A stretch of DNA of 64,000 bases from Archangiaceae bacterium (GCA_016879935.1 JAACJQ010000378.1:1-64000); one strand, 5' to 3'; positions 9,425 to 18,391 are shown, numbered from the stretch's first letter. Made by a program: numbers and translations. Notes: generated by a model not told the origin, from the sequence alone.

Positions 9425-11731
9425 TCACGGCGCTTCGTAGCGAATGACGAGCCGCGCTCCCGCGGTGGTGTTCTGGAACGAGGCGTTGTCGATCGCGCCA
9501 GCCGACACGGCGTCGTTCGAGAAGCGCAGACGCCAGCGCACGTTGCCCGGAATCGCCTGGGCCAGCGCCAACCGCACCTGCCCCGCCACCTGCGCCGACT
9601 TGAGCCCGAACGACGGGTCGGACGAGAGCACCGTCGCGTTGATGTTGCCGAACGTGGCCGAGATCGCCGCAGCCGAGTAGTCGGTGGCGTCGATCGACAA
9701 GCCCATGTTCACGACCTCGGAGACGACGTCACCGAGCGCGGTGGAGCCGTAGGGCGTTCCGTTCACGCCGGTCTGCTCGAACGTCAACGTCGCGCTGTTC
9801 ACGCAGTAGAGGTTCGACGGCAGCACCGAGAGATCGAACGTCGCGTGGCCGCGGCTGCGCACGGTGGTGTTGAACTCGCCGACGCGAATGGCGACGTTGC
9901 TCGCCACCGTCTGCTGGCCCGAGACCGCGGCCGAGAGAATGCGGCCCGACGCCGTGTTGTTGATGAAGATGGTGCGGGTGATCTCGCGCATCGTCGTGAA
10001 GTTGTAGAGCACGTTGGTGATGTTGTTGCCCTGCAGGTCTTTCGCAGTCGTCGAGGCGTCACCGAGCCGCACCGTGTAGGTGGTGTTGAAGGCCAGCGTG
10101 GTGCGCGGCGAGAACGTGAGCACCGTGCCAGCAGCGTTGAGCGAGACCGTGCCAGCCACGGGCGTCGAGCCATCGAGCAGCGTGAAGGCAGCGGCCGTGG
10201 TGACCGGGTCGACGGGCGAGCTGAAGGTGAGCTGCACGGTGGTGTCGAGGCGGAAGAACGAGATGTCGCAGCCCGACCTCGTCGCGACTCCGGTGGCGCT
10301 GGTGTTCGGGCTGCGTCCCGTCACCGTGGCGGCCGTGAGATCGCTGCCGGTGCCGGTGGTGAACGAGCGCGAGACCGAGGCCATCGGGTTGCCCGCCACG
10401 TCGGTGGGCGCGGTCATGAACGACAGGTTGTAGGCGGTGCTCGCCGTCCACGTGGTGGTGGGCGAGAAGCGCACGACCCGGTTCTGGTTCGACCAGGTGT
10501 ACGTGCCGGGGCGCACGCTGCCGTGGAAGCGCAGGCCCGACTCGACGGTCGTGGTGTTCATCGCCTCGCTGAACGTCATCACCACCGACGAGTTGGTCGG
10601 CACGGCTGTCGCGGAGTCGGCCGGCAAGATGCTCACGAGCGTGGGCGGCGTGGTGTCGGGCGGCGAGGCCGTGGTGAACGAGAACGGGAACGGCATGGCC
10701 ATCGCGTTGCCCGCGACGTCGGTCGCCTCGACGGTGACGTTGTACGTCGTCGAAGCCTGGAAGGTGGCGACGCCGCCGTCATCGAACGAGGGCATCGACC
10801 AGGTCGCGATGCGGTTGCCCATCGTCATCGTCGGCGTGCCGAGATCGAACGGCGCGTTGAGGGTGGTGACGATGGTGGAAGGCGCCACGGGCTCACTGAA
10901 GGTGGCCGAGATGGTGAGGCCCGCGACGGTGACGTTGGTGGCGTTGTTCGCCGGCGTGGTCGCCGTCACCGTCGGCGGCGTGGTGTCGACGACGGCGAGC
11001 GTCGTGAAGCCGAACATCGTGGGTGAGGCGAGCGCGTTGTTGGCGAGGTCGCGCGCGACGACGCTCACGGTGTAGGTGGCGCCGGGGTTCAGCGGAGCCG
11101 CCGTCGTCACCGAGGCGCTGGCGTTGTTGTTCGAGAAGCTGGGCGTACCGAGCAGGGCCGTGCTGGGCGCGAAGGTCGCCATGAAGCTGGCCGTGTCGAT
11201 GGGCTCGCTGAAGTCGATGGTGACCGTGATGCCCGCGTCGGTACCGCCGGGCACGTTCGAGGCCCCAGCCTGAGGCGTCGTCGAGAGAATCGAGGGAGGC
11301 GTCACGTCGGCGCCCGAGCCGCCAGCCGAACCGCCACCGGCCGAGCCGCCCGCGTCACCACCGCCAGCGCTCCCGCCCGCGTCGCCACCGCCCGCGCCAC
11401 CTGCCGTCGCCGAGCCGCCTGCCGTCGAGCCGCCCGCCGTGGCCGATCCTCCGGCCGTCGTGGAGCCGCCGCCCGTGCCCGAGGAGCCTCCGCCAGTCGA
11501 GCTCATGGTGACGCACGAGCCTGCGGTGCAGGTCTGGTTCACCGAGCACGAGGTGCAGGAGCCGCCGCTCTTGCCGCAGGCCGAGGTCGACTGGCCCATC
11601 TGACACATGCCCGAGGCGTCACAGCAGCCCGTAGGACAGGTGCTTGCGGAGCACGCTGCTGGCTGCGTTCCACAGGCGACCGAGAAGACTGCCAGACCCG
11701 ACACTGCCACCCACAGGAGGATCGTTCGCAT
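9425..11731 (-). CDS. Large surface lipoprotein with tandem Ig-like (Big_5) domains
   Basis: 768 residues. The signal peptide ends in VACG (lipid Cys20), followed by a Cys-rich module of ten Cys between residues 27 and 73 (including CPTGCCDASGMC) and a long Gly/Ser/Ala linker to about residue 145. Then come four repeats of about 105 residues that open with TPP...PA.. and contain TFSEP or TFSSP and a closing FTT, the pattern of bacterial Ig-like Big_5 domains. The C-terminal 170 residues (GHATFDLSVLP, then RWRLRFSND and ARLVIRYEAP) resemble DNRLRE-like beta domains of surface proteins. It probably acts as an outer-surface adhesin or scaffold. Its end faces the convergent DUF2520 gene. Confidence 0.8.
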   Translation of the reverse strand: MRTILLWVAVSGLAVFSVACGTQPAACSASTCPTGCCDASGMCQMGQSTSACGKSGGSCTSCSVNQTCTAGSCVTMSSTGGGSSGTGGGSTTAGGSATAGGSTAGGSATAGGAGGGDAGGSAGGGDAGGSAGGGSAGGSGADVTPPSILSTTPQAGASNVPGGTDAGITVTIDFSEPIDTASFMATFAPSTALLGTPSFSNNNASASVTTAAPLNPGATYTVSVVARDLANNALASPTMFGFTTLAVVDTTPPTVTATTPANNATNVTVAGLTISATFSEPVAPSTIVTTLNAPFDLGTPTMTMGNRIATWSMPSFDDGGVATFQASTTYNVTVEATDVAGNAMAMPFPFSFTTASPPDTTPPTLVSILPADSATAVPTNSSVVMTFSEAMNTTTVESGLRFHGSVRPGTYTWSNQNRVVRFSPTTTWTASTAYNLSFMTAPTDVAGNPMASVSRSFTTGTGSDLTAATVTGRSPNTSATGVATRSGCDISFFRLDTTVQLTFSSPVDPVTTAAAFTLLDGSTPVAGTVSLNAAGTVLTFSPRTTLAFNTTYTVRLGDASTTAKDLQGNNITNVLYNFTTMREITRTIFINNTASGRILSAAVSGQQTVASNVAIRVGEFNTTVRSRGHATFDLSVLPSNLYCVNSATLTFEQTGVNGTPYGSTALGDVVSEVVNMGLSIDATDYSAAAISATFGNINATVLSSDPSFGLKSAQVAGQVRLALAQAIPGNVRWRLRFSNDAVSAGAIDNASFQNTTAGARLVIRYEAP

Positions 11732-11770
11732 GACCGCGGAACATGCTTCCCACGGGGCGACGACTCAAGG

Positions 11771-11809
11771 CTCGCGTGACGTCATTCCCACGCGAGTGCG
11801 ACTCGCACT
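11771..11809 (-). terminator. Two adjacent hairpins after the helicase gene (possible terminator or processing site)
   Basis: CTCGCGTG (11771-11778) pairs with CACGCGAG (11789-11796) around a 10-base loop. AGTGCG (11795-11800) pairs with CGCACT (11804-11809) around a 3-base loop, ending at the stop codon of the helicase gene. No T-run follows on the minus strand, so intrinsic termination is uncertain; a 3'-end stabilising role is possible. Confidence 0.35.
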
Positions 11810-13182
11810 TACCGCCCCTTGGGCCGCCCGCTGAAGAGCACCTTGCCGCTGCCGCCACCGGGTGCATGGCCTGACGAGCTGCGCGTTCCGCCACCGCCGC
11901 CGCCGCCACCACCACGACCCTGCGATCGAGCCCCCCGGCGCTGCTGCCGAGGCGAGCGCGGGCCACCGGGCTGGCCACCATGCGGCCGGTTCTCCTGGCG
12001 AACGGCGTGACCCGGCTGGTTGCGAAACGAGGCGTCTTTCGCGACGGCCTGCTTAAAGCCTTCCGACTCGCGCGGAATCGGGCGACGCGGGACTGGCCCG
12101 CGAATGAGGCGCTCGATGTCTTTGAGGAGCGGCATCTCTTCGGGCGAGCAGAAGGCCGAGGCGTGGCCCGTGGCCGAGGCGCGCGCGGTGCGGCCGACGC
12201 GGTGCACGTAGTCTTCGGGAACGTGGGGGAGATCGAAGTTCACCACGTGCCCGATCTCGGCGACGTCGATGCCACGCGCAGCGATGTCGGTGGCGACGAG
12301 CACGCGGTAGCGGCCCGACTTGAAGCCCTCGAGCGCCTGCTGCCGCTGGTTCTGCGAGCGGTTCGCGTGAATGCGCTCGACCGTGTACCCGTTGCGCGCG
12401 ATCGACCTGGCCAGCACGTCGGCGCGGCGCTTGGTGCGCGTGAAGACGAGCGTGCTCTCTTCGCCCTCCGACAGGAGCGCCATCAGCAGGTGCGCCTTCT
12501 CGTTCTGGCCGACCTCGTACACGCACTGCGTGGCGTTCTTCGCGGTGGTGCCCGAGCGGCTCACCTCGACGCGCACGGGATCTTTGCTGTGCGTCTTCGC
12601 GAACTGGGCGACCTCTCCGGCCATGGTGGCCGAGAAGAGCAGCGTCTGACGGGCCTTCGGCAGCCGCGCGAGAATCTTGTCGAGCTGCGGCTTGAAGCCC
12701 ATGTCGAGCATGCGATCGGCCTCGTCGAGCACGAGGATCTCGACCTTCGTGAGGCTCGCGTAGCCCTCGTTGAGGTGATCGATGAGGCGGCCGGGCGTCG
12801 CGATGACGAGGTTGGCCGTCTTGAGCGCTTCGATCTGCGCGCCCATGCCGACGCCGCCGATGAGGGTGGCGACCTTCACGTGGTGCGGGCGGCCGAAGTC
12901 GTGTGCGTGTTCGGCGATCTGCAGGGCGAGTTCACGCGTCGGAGCCAGCACCAGGCCCGTGATGCCGTGTTTGCCGCGCAGGCGCTCCACCATCGGGAGC
13001 ATGAAGGCGGCAGTCTTGCCGGTGCCGGTGGCGGCGCAGCCGATGACGTCACGGCCCGCGAGGCCAGGCGGAATCGTCTGCTGCTGAATCGGGGTGGGCT
13101 GCGTGTAGCCCTTGGTGGCCAGCGCCTGAAGCGACAGGGCGTGCAGGCCGAGCGTCGTAAAACCAGTCGAGGAGTCGTTCAC
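11809..13182 (-). CDS. rhlE: DEAD-box ATP-dependent RNA helicase, RhlE type
   Basis: 457 residues with all core motifs in order: a Q motif (TPIQQQTIPPGLAGRD), motif I AATGTGKT, Ia PTRELALQ, GG, Ib TPGR, motif II DEAD (VLDEADRMLDMGF), motif III SAT, motif V ATDIAARGIDV and motif VI HRVGRTAR. The C-terminal 90 residues are basic, Gly- and Arg-rich and disordered (RGGGGGGGG), as in RhlE proteins. The role is unwinding RNA duplexes, probably in ribosome assembly or RNA decay at low temperature. It is transcribed away from nhaA. Confidence 0.9.
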   Translation of the reverse strand: MNDSSTGFTTLGLHALSLQALATKGYTQPTPIQQQTIPPGLAGRDVIGCAATGTGKTAAFMLPMVERLRGKHGITGLVLAPTRELALQIAEHAHDFGRPHHVKVATLIGGVGMGAQIEALKTANLVIATPGRLIDHLNEGYASLTKVEILVLDEADRMLDMGFKPQLDKILARLPKARQTLLFSATMAGEVAQFAKTHSKDPVRVEVSRSGTTAKNATQCVYEVGQNEKAHLLMALLSEGEESTLVFTRTKRRADVLARSIARNGYTVERIHANRSQNQRQQALEGFKSGRYRVLVATDIAARGIDVAEIGHVVNFDLPHVPEDYVHRVGRTARASATGHASAFCSPEEMPLLKDIERLIRGPVPRRPIPRESEGFKQAVAKDASFRNQPGHAVRQENRPHGGQPGGPRSPRQQRRGARSQGRGGGGGGGGGTRSSSGHAPGGGSGKVLFSGRPKGR

Positions 13183-13317
13183 TCGCGGGCCCTTACCCCG
13201 CAGGGAGATCCTGTCCAGCCCGGTGGGTCAACCGGTTGAAAGCACGCGCTGAAATGGCGATTCCGCTCGGCCGTTCTCCGCCAGGTCTGTATGGAGCGAC
13301 AGACAGCAGCGTCTGGG

Positions 13318-13382
13318 TGCGGCTCGTAGCCGCAGGTCACCGGGTGGTCGGGCCGCCACCTGCCGGGAGTTCCGGCAGGGAG
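13318..13382 (+). promoter_or_regulatory. Structured leader of nhaA, candidate cation riboswitch
   Basis: Three pairings are visible in the 70 bases before the NhaA start: TGCGGCT/AGCCGCA (13318-13324 with 13328-13334), GGTGG/CCACC (13343-13347 with 13356-13360), and a perfect 8-bp stem CCTGCCGG/CCGGCAGG (13359-13366 with 13372-13379) with loop GAGTT. The last two share bases 13359-13360, so they can compete. The 3' arm of the last stem overlaps the ribosome-binding site GGGAG (13378-13382), four bases before ATG 13387. nhaA-associated RNA motifs (nhaA-I, nhaA-II) are known and have been reported as lithium-responsive riboswitches. Whether this leader belongs to one is an inference from position and shape. 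Confidence 0.5.
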
Positions 13383-13386
13383 CGAC

Positions 13387-14781
13387 ATGTCGACCTCACC
13401 TCTTCCACCCGAAGCCTGGGCCCCGCTCATGCGCGCAGCCCGCCTCGCGACGCGGCCCCTCGAGCGCTTCCTTCGCATCGAGGCGGCGAGCGGCATTCTG
13501 CTGCTCATGGCCGCCGCCCTCGCGCTCGGCTGGGCGAACTCGCCGTGGTCCGAGGCGTACGGGCACCTCTGGCACACCCCGGTCGGGCTCCGGTTCGGCG
13601 ACTTTGCGATCGAGCGGAGCCTCGAGTGGATCGTCAACGACGGCCTGATGGTGATCTTCTTCTTCGTCGTCGGGCTCGAGATTCGCCGCGAGCTTCACCA
13701 CGGAGAGTTGTCGGAGCTGCGACGGGCGGCGCTCCCGCTGGCGGCCGCGCTCGGCGGCATGATCGTGCCCGCGCTCATGTACCTGGGCTTCGCGGGAGCA
13801 CCGGCCACGCGCTCGGGCTGGGGCGTACCGATGGCGACCGACATCGCAGTCGCCGTCGGCATTCTCACCCTGCTCGGCTCCCGCGTTCCGCCCGCGCTGC
13901 GAGTGCTGCTGCTCGCGCTCGCGGTGATCGACGACCTCGGCGCCATCGTCGTCATCGCCCTCTTCTATTCCGAGGGGTTGTCGGCGGCGGGGCTCGGCGT
14001 GGCGGCGGGCGGCCTCGGCGTCATCTTCGTCATGCAGTGGCTCGGCGTACGCGTGAAGGCGGCGTACGTCGTTCCCGGCGTGGTGGTCTGGGCGGGCATC
14101 GCGACGGCGGGCGTTCACCCGACGATCGCGGGCGTCATCATCGGGCTCATCACGCCGGTGCAGGCCTGGCTCGGGCCGACGGGCTTCGTCGACGACATGC
14201 GCCAGGAGCTCGCCCAGCTCGAACGTTCGCGCCCCCAGACACTGTCGCAGCACGAGCTGGCGCAGACGCTCCGGCACGTCGCGGTCGCACGTCGTGAGGC
14301 GATGTCTCCGGCCGAGAGCCTCATCGAGCTGCTGCACCCGTGGGTCGCGTTCGGGATCATGCCGCTCTTCGCGCTGGCCAACGCAGGCGTGGTGGTGGCG
14401 GGCGGGCCGCTCGACGAGTCGGCGTGGCGGGTGATGACCGGAGCTGCCGTCGGCCTCGTCGTGGGCAAGCCCATCGGGGTGCTGTTGGCATGCGCGCTCA
14501 CCCTTCGGCTCGGGCTCGCCGCGTTGCCTGCAGGCCTCTCGAAGCGCCACCTCGTCGTGCTGGGCGCGGTGGCAGGCGTCGGCTTCACCATGTCGCTCTT
14601 CATCGCGCAGCTGGCCTTCGTCGACCCGCTGCTGCTGGGGCCGGCGAAGCTGGGCATTCTCTGCGCGAGCGGCGTGGCCTCGGTGCTGGCGCTGATTCTC
14701 GGTCGGGCGCTGTTGCCACGGACGTCGATGGTGACCGCAGCAGCGACCGCCGACGAAGCCGAGAGCTCGACCTCGAAGTGA
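13387..14781 (+). CDS. nhaA: Na+/H+ antiporter NhaA
   Basis: 464 residues, about 12 membrane segments, close to but somewhat longer than the E. coli protein because of N- and C-terminal tails. The transport core is clear: MATDIAVAVGIL with Asp152 and AVIDDLGAI with Asp182-Asp183, matching the paired aspartates that bind Na+/Li+ and protons. Also visible are IVNDGLMVIFFFVVGLEI, GVHPTIAGVIIGL and GFTMSLFI. It exchanges internal Na+ or Li+ for external protons at the inner membrane. It starts the rightward operon with the exchanger at 14795 (13-nt gap) and the cytochrome-like gene at 15757. The structured leader just upstream may control translation. Confidence 0.95.
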   Translation: MSTSPLPPEAWAPLMRAARLATRPLERFLRIEAASGILLLMAAALALGWANSPWSEAYGHLWHTPVGLRFGDFAIERSLEWIVNDGLMVIFFFVVGLEIRRELHHGELSELRRAALPLAAALGGMIVPALMYLGFAGAPATRSGWGVPMATDIAVAVGILTLLGSRVPPALRVLLLALAVIDDLGAIVVIALFYSEGLSAAGLGVAAGGLGVIFVMQWLGVRVKAAYVVPGVVVWAGIATAGVHPTIAGVIIGLITPVQAWLGPTGFVDDMRQELAQLERSRPQTLSQHELAQTLRHVAVARREAMSPAESLIELLHPWVAFGIMPLFALANAGVVVAGGPLDESAWRVMTGAAVGLVVGKPIGVLLACALTLRLGLAALPAGLSKRHLVVLGAVAGVGFTMSLFIAQLAFVDPLLLGPAKLGILCASGVASVLALILGRALLPRTSMVTAAATADEAESSTSK

Positions 14782-14794
14782 ACTGGGGAAACCG

Positions 14795-15760
14795 ATGAAC
14801 CTGATGATGCTGTTGGGAGGCGGAGTCCTCCTCTACTTCGGAGCGGAGTGGCTGGTCGGTGGCTCGTCGGGCCTGGCGCGCGCGCTGGGAGTGCCGCAGC
14901 TGCTCATCGGGCTGACGGTGGTCGCGTATGGAACCTCGGCGCCGGAGATCGTCGTCGGCGTGAAGGCCAGCCTCGCCGGCTCTGGAGCCATCGCCCTCGG
15001 CAACGTCGTCGGCAGCAACATCGCCAACCTCGGCCTCATTCTCGGGCTCACCACCCTGCTCAAGCCGGCGCGAGTCGATGGGGCGCTGAGCCGGCGCGAG
15101 GTGCCGGTGCTCGTGCTCTCGACGCTCGCGATTCCCCTCGTGCTGTTCGACGGCGTGGTGAGCCGCATCGAAGGCGCAGCGCTCGTGGTGGTGGCGCTCG
15201 CCTACAGCGGGCGGATGGTGAGGTCCGCGCGCCGGTCGATGAAGCGAACGATGGCGGGCGTCGACGAGATGCAGACCGCGGCCGATCTCGCCGGAGCACC
15301 CGCTCCTGGGAGCCGCCTGCGCATGGGGCTCACGGCGGTGGTGGGCCTCGCGTTCCTGGTGATCGGAGGAAGTCTCTTCGTCGATGGCGCCGTTGGCCTC
15401 GCGACGTCGTTCGGTATCTCTCAGCGAATCATCGGGCTCACCATCGTCGCCGTCGGAACCTCGCTGCCCGAGCTGGCGACGAGCCTCATCGCCGCGTTCC
15501 GGGGGCACTCCGACATCGCCGTCGGCAACGTCGTGGGGTCGAACATCTTCAACGCACTGCTGTGCCTGGGAGCCGCGGCGCTCATCGCTCCGGTGCAGGC
15601 ACCGTTCGCGTCAGTGCAGTTCGATCTCGTCGCGCTGGTGGTGCTGACGCTGTTCGGAGCCGTCTCCATGCGGGGCCCGCGCCTCATCACGCGCCTCGAG
15701 GGCGGGCTGCTCGTCACGGCCTACGTCGCCTTCCTCATCGCATTGAGCCGGCCCGAGTGA
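14795..15760 (+). CDS. Calcium/sodium:cation antiporter, CaCA family (YrbG type)
   Basis: 321 residues, about ten membrane helices in two inverted halves, each with the alpha-repeat motifs of the cation/Ca2+ exchanger superfamily: GTSAPEIVVGVKA with GNVVGSNIANLGLILG in the first half, and GTSLPELATSLIAAF with GNVVGSNIFNALL in the second. Glu and Asn in these motifs line the ion site. It probably extrudes Ca2+ or Na+ in exchange for another cation. It follows nhaA by 13 nt and overlaps the next gene by 4 nt (GTGA), so the three genes are probably one cation-homeostasis transcript. Confidence 0.9.
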   Translation: MNLMMLLGGGVLLYFGAEWLVGGSSGLARALGVPQLLIGLTVVAYGTSAPEIVVGVKASLAGSGAIALGNVVGSNIANLGLILGLTTLLKPARVDGALSRREVPVLVLSTLAIPLVLFDGVVSRIEGAALVVVALAYSGRMVRSARRSMKRTMAGVDEMQTAADLAGAPAPGSRLRMGLTAVVGLAFLVIGGSLFVDGAVGLATSFGISQRIIGLTIVAVGTSLPELATSLIAAFRGHSDIAVGNVVGSNIFNALLCLGAAALIAPVQAPFASVQFDLVALVVLTLFGAVSMRGPRLITRLEGGLLVTAYVAFLIALSRPE

Positions 15761-16161
15761 AGGTGCTGGGTGTGACGGTCTGCTCGTCGCTGCTGATCGC
15801 GTTCGCGCGGGAGAAGCCGATCGAGCCAACGCCGCGAAGCCTCGCTGGCATGAACGAACACCTGATGACGCTTCAGACGCTCGTCGCTGCCGTTGCTGCC
15901 GACGATGCCGAGGCCGTCGTGCGCGCGGCGCAGTCGCTGGCGGAACCGAGCCACGAGGCGTTGGTGCTCAACCACATCGGGGCGACCGTTCCTCCTGCCC
16001 AGCCCTTTCCGACCACCCGGCTGCTCGACGCCGCGCACCGACGAGACCGGCACAGGGTCGCAGCACAGCTTGTGGAAACGAGCGAGGTCTGCGCCCGCTG
16101 CCACGCTCCGTGGAAACCAGCCTTGATGCGGGCCCAGCCGATCGGCCTGGAGGCGCGATGA
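15757..16161 (+). CDS. Class II cytochrome c-like periplasmic protein (cytochrome c'/c556 type)
   Basis: 134 residues from a GTG that overlaps the exchanger stop (GTGA). A short signal sequence (VTVCSSLLIAFA) is followed by a helical domain with MNEHLMTLQTLVAAV near its start and a single haem-attachment motif CARCH (Cys112, Cys115, His116) near the C-terminus. A Met near the N-terminus plus CxxCH near the C-terminus is the layout of four-helix-bundle class II cytochromes. It would be exported and haem-loaded in the periplasm. No oxidase or reductase is adjacent; its company is two cation antiporters. Confidence 0.6.
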   Translation: MKVLGVTVCSSLLIAFAREKPIEPTPRSLAGMNEHLMTLQTLVAAVAADDAEAVVRAAQSLAEPSHEALVLNHIGATVPPAQPFPTTRLLDAAHRRDRHRVAAQLVETSEVCARCHAPWKPALMRAQPIGLEAR

Positions 16162-16274
16162 GCCATCCGACGACCGAGCAAGTTCGCCGTCGAGGAGGAA
16201 ACCAGCCTCGGTCACCGCCGTCGCGCTCGGCCGTGAGACTGGCGCCCCGTCAGCCGCTGCGCTGCCTGCCTCCC

Positions 16275-16307
16275 GTGCAATCTGCAACGGTCGTCTTGCA
16301 CCGTCGC
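16275..16307. promoter_or_regulatory. Candidate upstream activator sites of the kinase gene
   Basis: GCAACGGT (16284-16291) and ACCGTCGC (16300-16307, one mismatch to its inverse) flank 8 bases. A second inverted pair GTGCAA (16275-16280)/TTGCAC (16296-16301) is centred two helical turns apart. The 8-mer GCAACGGT recurs upstream of the adaptor gene at 19744. Position just upstream of a sigma-54 element fits binding by the NtrC-type regulator encoded in the operon. Confidence 0.4.
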
Positions 16308-16319
16308 CCCTTGCGGCGC

Positions 16320-16335
16320 TGGCGACTCGTTTGCA
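16320..16335 (+). promoter_or_regulatory. Sigma-54 (-24/-12) promoter of the kinase-regulator operon
   Basis: TGGCGACTCGTTTGCA has GG at 16321-16322 and GC at 16333-16334, exactly 10 bases apart, with the TGGC...TTGCA context of RpoN promoters. Transcription would begin near 16346, only about three bases before the ATG at 16349. The operon encodes a sigma-54 activator, which supports the call. Confidence 0.55.
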
Positions 16336-16348
16336 CAGGGCCGACGGC

Positions 16349-18391
16349 ATGAGACGTCTCTCCACTGGCCTGCTGGTGAGCGTGACAGCGCTCCTGGTGG
16401 GGCTGATCGGCTCGGTCTTCATGGTCGCCGCGCTCGTGCGCAACGATCGCCAGACCCTCGTGCAGGCCCTCGGTGCAGAGCGCGCCTTCGAACTCGAGCG
16501 TGAAGCCCGCGTCGTGGGCGATGGGCTGACCGACGTGGCCGAAGACGTGCGTTTCGCCGGCGAGATGCTGGGCGAAGGCGGCGGGCCCGAGGCGCGTGAG
16601 CAGGAGCTGCGAGCGCTGCTGCGCGCGGTGGGCAAGTACAAAGCGATCGTCGCCTTCGATGCCGCCGGCGCGGAGGTGCTGCGGCTCGTCGACCCGCGCT
16701 TCCCCGATCTCGGCCGCGCCGACTTCGCGAAGGCCGCGCGCGAGGCGTTGTCGAAGCCCGGCGTCGTTCTGGTGTCTGCGCCGCTCGACGACCGTGGCAT
16801 GCTGCGCACCTTCGCCACGGGCTACGACGACGAAGCGGGCCGCCTCAAGGGCGCGGTGGTGTTGCTGATCGACGTCTCTCCCCTCGTCACGCAGCTCGCC
16901 GTGCTGGGGAAAGGGCCGCTGCTGCTGATCGGGCCCCACGGCCTGCCCCTGGCGCCGTCTGACGCGAACCTCGCGGCGCTGTTCCGCTCACCTTCCGCGG
17001 CGCCCGAAGAGCTCAAGGAGCCGCTGGCTCACCTCGCCCACGGTGACACCGGCTGGAGCCTGGTGCGCGGGCCGACGGCGGCGGCCGTGGGGCTGCCCGA
17101 CGCCGAGGCGATCTTCAGCTACGCCGCGATTCCCGTCGCGGGCGGCTCGAACTGGGCGATCGGTTCGTTGAGCTCGGCCCAGCTCGGAGGATCGACGGAG
17201 CGCAGCCTGGTGACACGCTTGACCCTGCTCGTCGCGGTGCTCGCCGCGCTCTTCGCGGCCGTCGGCGCCGCGTTGGTGGTGGCCCGCCGTCGCACCGCCG
17301 AGCTCGACGAGAGCCTCCGCCACTCCGAAGCGCTCACCCGCACCCGCGACGTCATGCGCCACGTGCTCGACGGTATGCCTGCGGCCGTGGTGGCGGTTGC
17401 GCCCGATCTCACGATCACCTTCGTCAACCGCGCGCTCGCCCGCCGGGTGCCGTCGATTCGTGAAGGCGCTGCGCTCGAAGGCGTCTGGAGCGACGCCGAG
17501 CCTCGCACCCGCGAGCGGCTCTCGGGCCTGGTCGCCGAGGCGCACACGAGCGGGACCCCACGCCAGCTCGTCGCCGAGCCGCTGCACTTCGGAGGGCTCG
17601 AAGGCTCGTTCTCGATCTCCGCCATTCCCGTGCCGCGGCCCGAGATCGGCCTGGGCCTGCTGCTGGTGCTCGACGACGTCACCGAGCTGCGCGCCCTCGA
17701 AGCCCAGCTCCTGCGGGCCGAGAAGCTGTCGACGGTCGGCGCCCTGGCGGCCGGCTTCGCCCACGAGATCGGAACGCCGCTCGCCGTCGTGCGGGGCCGC
17801 GCCGAATACCTGCGAAAGAACCTCGGCAGCGAACACGAAGGGGCCCCCGGGCTGAGCACGATCATCGAGCAGATCGACCTCGTCAGCCGCATCGTGCGCC
17901 AGCTGCTCGACTTCTCCCGCGATCAACCCGCGCTCACGCAGCCCCTGGGCGCGCGCACGGTGGTCGAGGCGGTTCGGCTGTTGCTCGATCTCGAAGCCCA
18001 GCGCCGCAACGTCTCGCTCGTGCTCCAGCCCGGCGACGAGGTCGTGGTCTCGGCCGACCCCGATCAGCTGCAGCAGGTGCTCGTCAACCTCGTCATGAAC
18101 GCGTTCGACGCCTCGAAGCCGGGTCAGGCGATCGAACTGTCGGTCGTGCGCCGCGCCGATCACGCCGAGTTCGAGGTGACCGATCATGGCGATGGCCTCG
18201 ACGAGCAGGCGCAGCGCCGCATGTTCGACCCGTTCTGGACGACGAAGAAGCGAGGCCAGGGCACCGGTCTCGGGCTGACCGTGGTTGCGCAGATCGTTCG
18301 AAGTCACCATGGAACCGTGCGGGTGCGCAGCGCGCCAGGCGCAGGCACCTCGTTGATCGTCAGCTGGCCGCTGGCCGTGGAGTCGCGATGA
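16349..18391 (+). CDS. NtrB/ZraS-type membrane sensor histidine kinase
   Basis: 680 residues. A TM helix at about 8-30 and another at about 291-313 flank a 260-residue extracytoplasmic sensor domain. Then comes a PAS-like region (MPAAVVAVAPDLTITFVNRALA), a HisKA dimerisation domain with phosphoacceptor His472 in AAGFAHEIGTPLAVV, and a HATPase domain with N box NLVMNAFDAS, G1 DHGDGLDE and G2 GTGLGLT. The HEIGTPL form of the H box is typical of NtrB-like kinases that pair with sigma-54 activators. It shares an ATGA overlap with the response regulator. The signal is probably periplasmic but is not shown by sequence. A sigma-54 element lies directly upstream. Confidence 0.9.
   Translation: MRRLSTGLLVSVTALLVGLIGSVFMVAALVRNDRQTLVQALGAERAFELEREARVVGDGLTDVAEDVRFAGEMLGEGGGPEAREQELRALLRAVGKYKAIVAFDAAGAEVLRLVDPRFPDLGRADFAKAAREALSKPGVVLVSAPLDDRGMLRTFATGYDDEAGRLKGAVVLLIDVSPLVTQLAVLGKGPLLLIGPHGLPLAPSDANLAALFRSPSAAPEELKEPLAHLAHGDTGWSLVRGPTAAAVGLPDAEAIFSYAAIPVAGGSNWAIGSLSSAQLGGSTERSLVTRLTLLVAVLAALFAAVGAALVVARRRTAELDESLRHSEALTRTRDVMRHVLDGMPAAVVAVAPDLTITFVNRALARRVPSIREGAALEGVWSDAEPRTRERLSGLVAEAHTSGTPRQLVAEPLHFGGLEGSFSISAIPVPRPEIGLGLLLVLDDVTELRALEAQLLRAEKLSTVGALAAGFAHEIGTPLAVVRGRAEYLRKNLGSEHEGAPGLSTIIEQIDLVSRIVRQLLDFSRDQPALTQPLGARTVVEAVRLLLDLEAQRRNVSLVLQPGDEVVVSADPDQLQQVLVNLVMNAFDASKPGQAIELSVVRRADHAEFEVTDHGDGLDEQAQRRMFDPFWTTKKRGQGTGLGLTVVAQIVRSHHGTVRVRSAPGAGTSLIVSWPLAVESR

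Noticed and set aside
11290-11510. Tandem Gly/Ser/Ala codon repeats as a CRISPR or DNA satellite
   Set aside because: Irregular units that encode a low-complexity linker in frame of the surface lipoprotein; no spacers.
11980-13239. Open frame opposite the RhlE helicase
   Set aside because: The minus strand carries every DEAD-box motif in order; the plus-strand frame has none.
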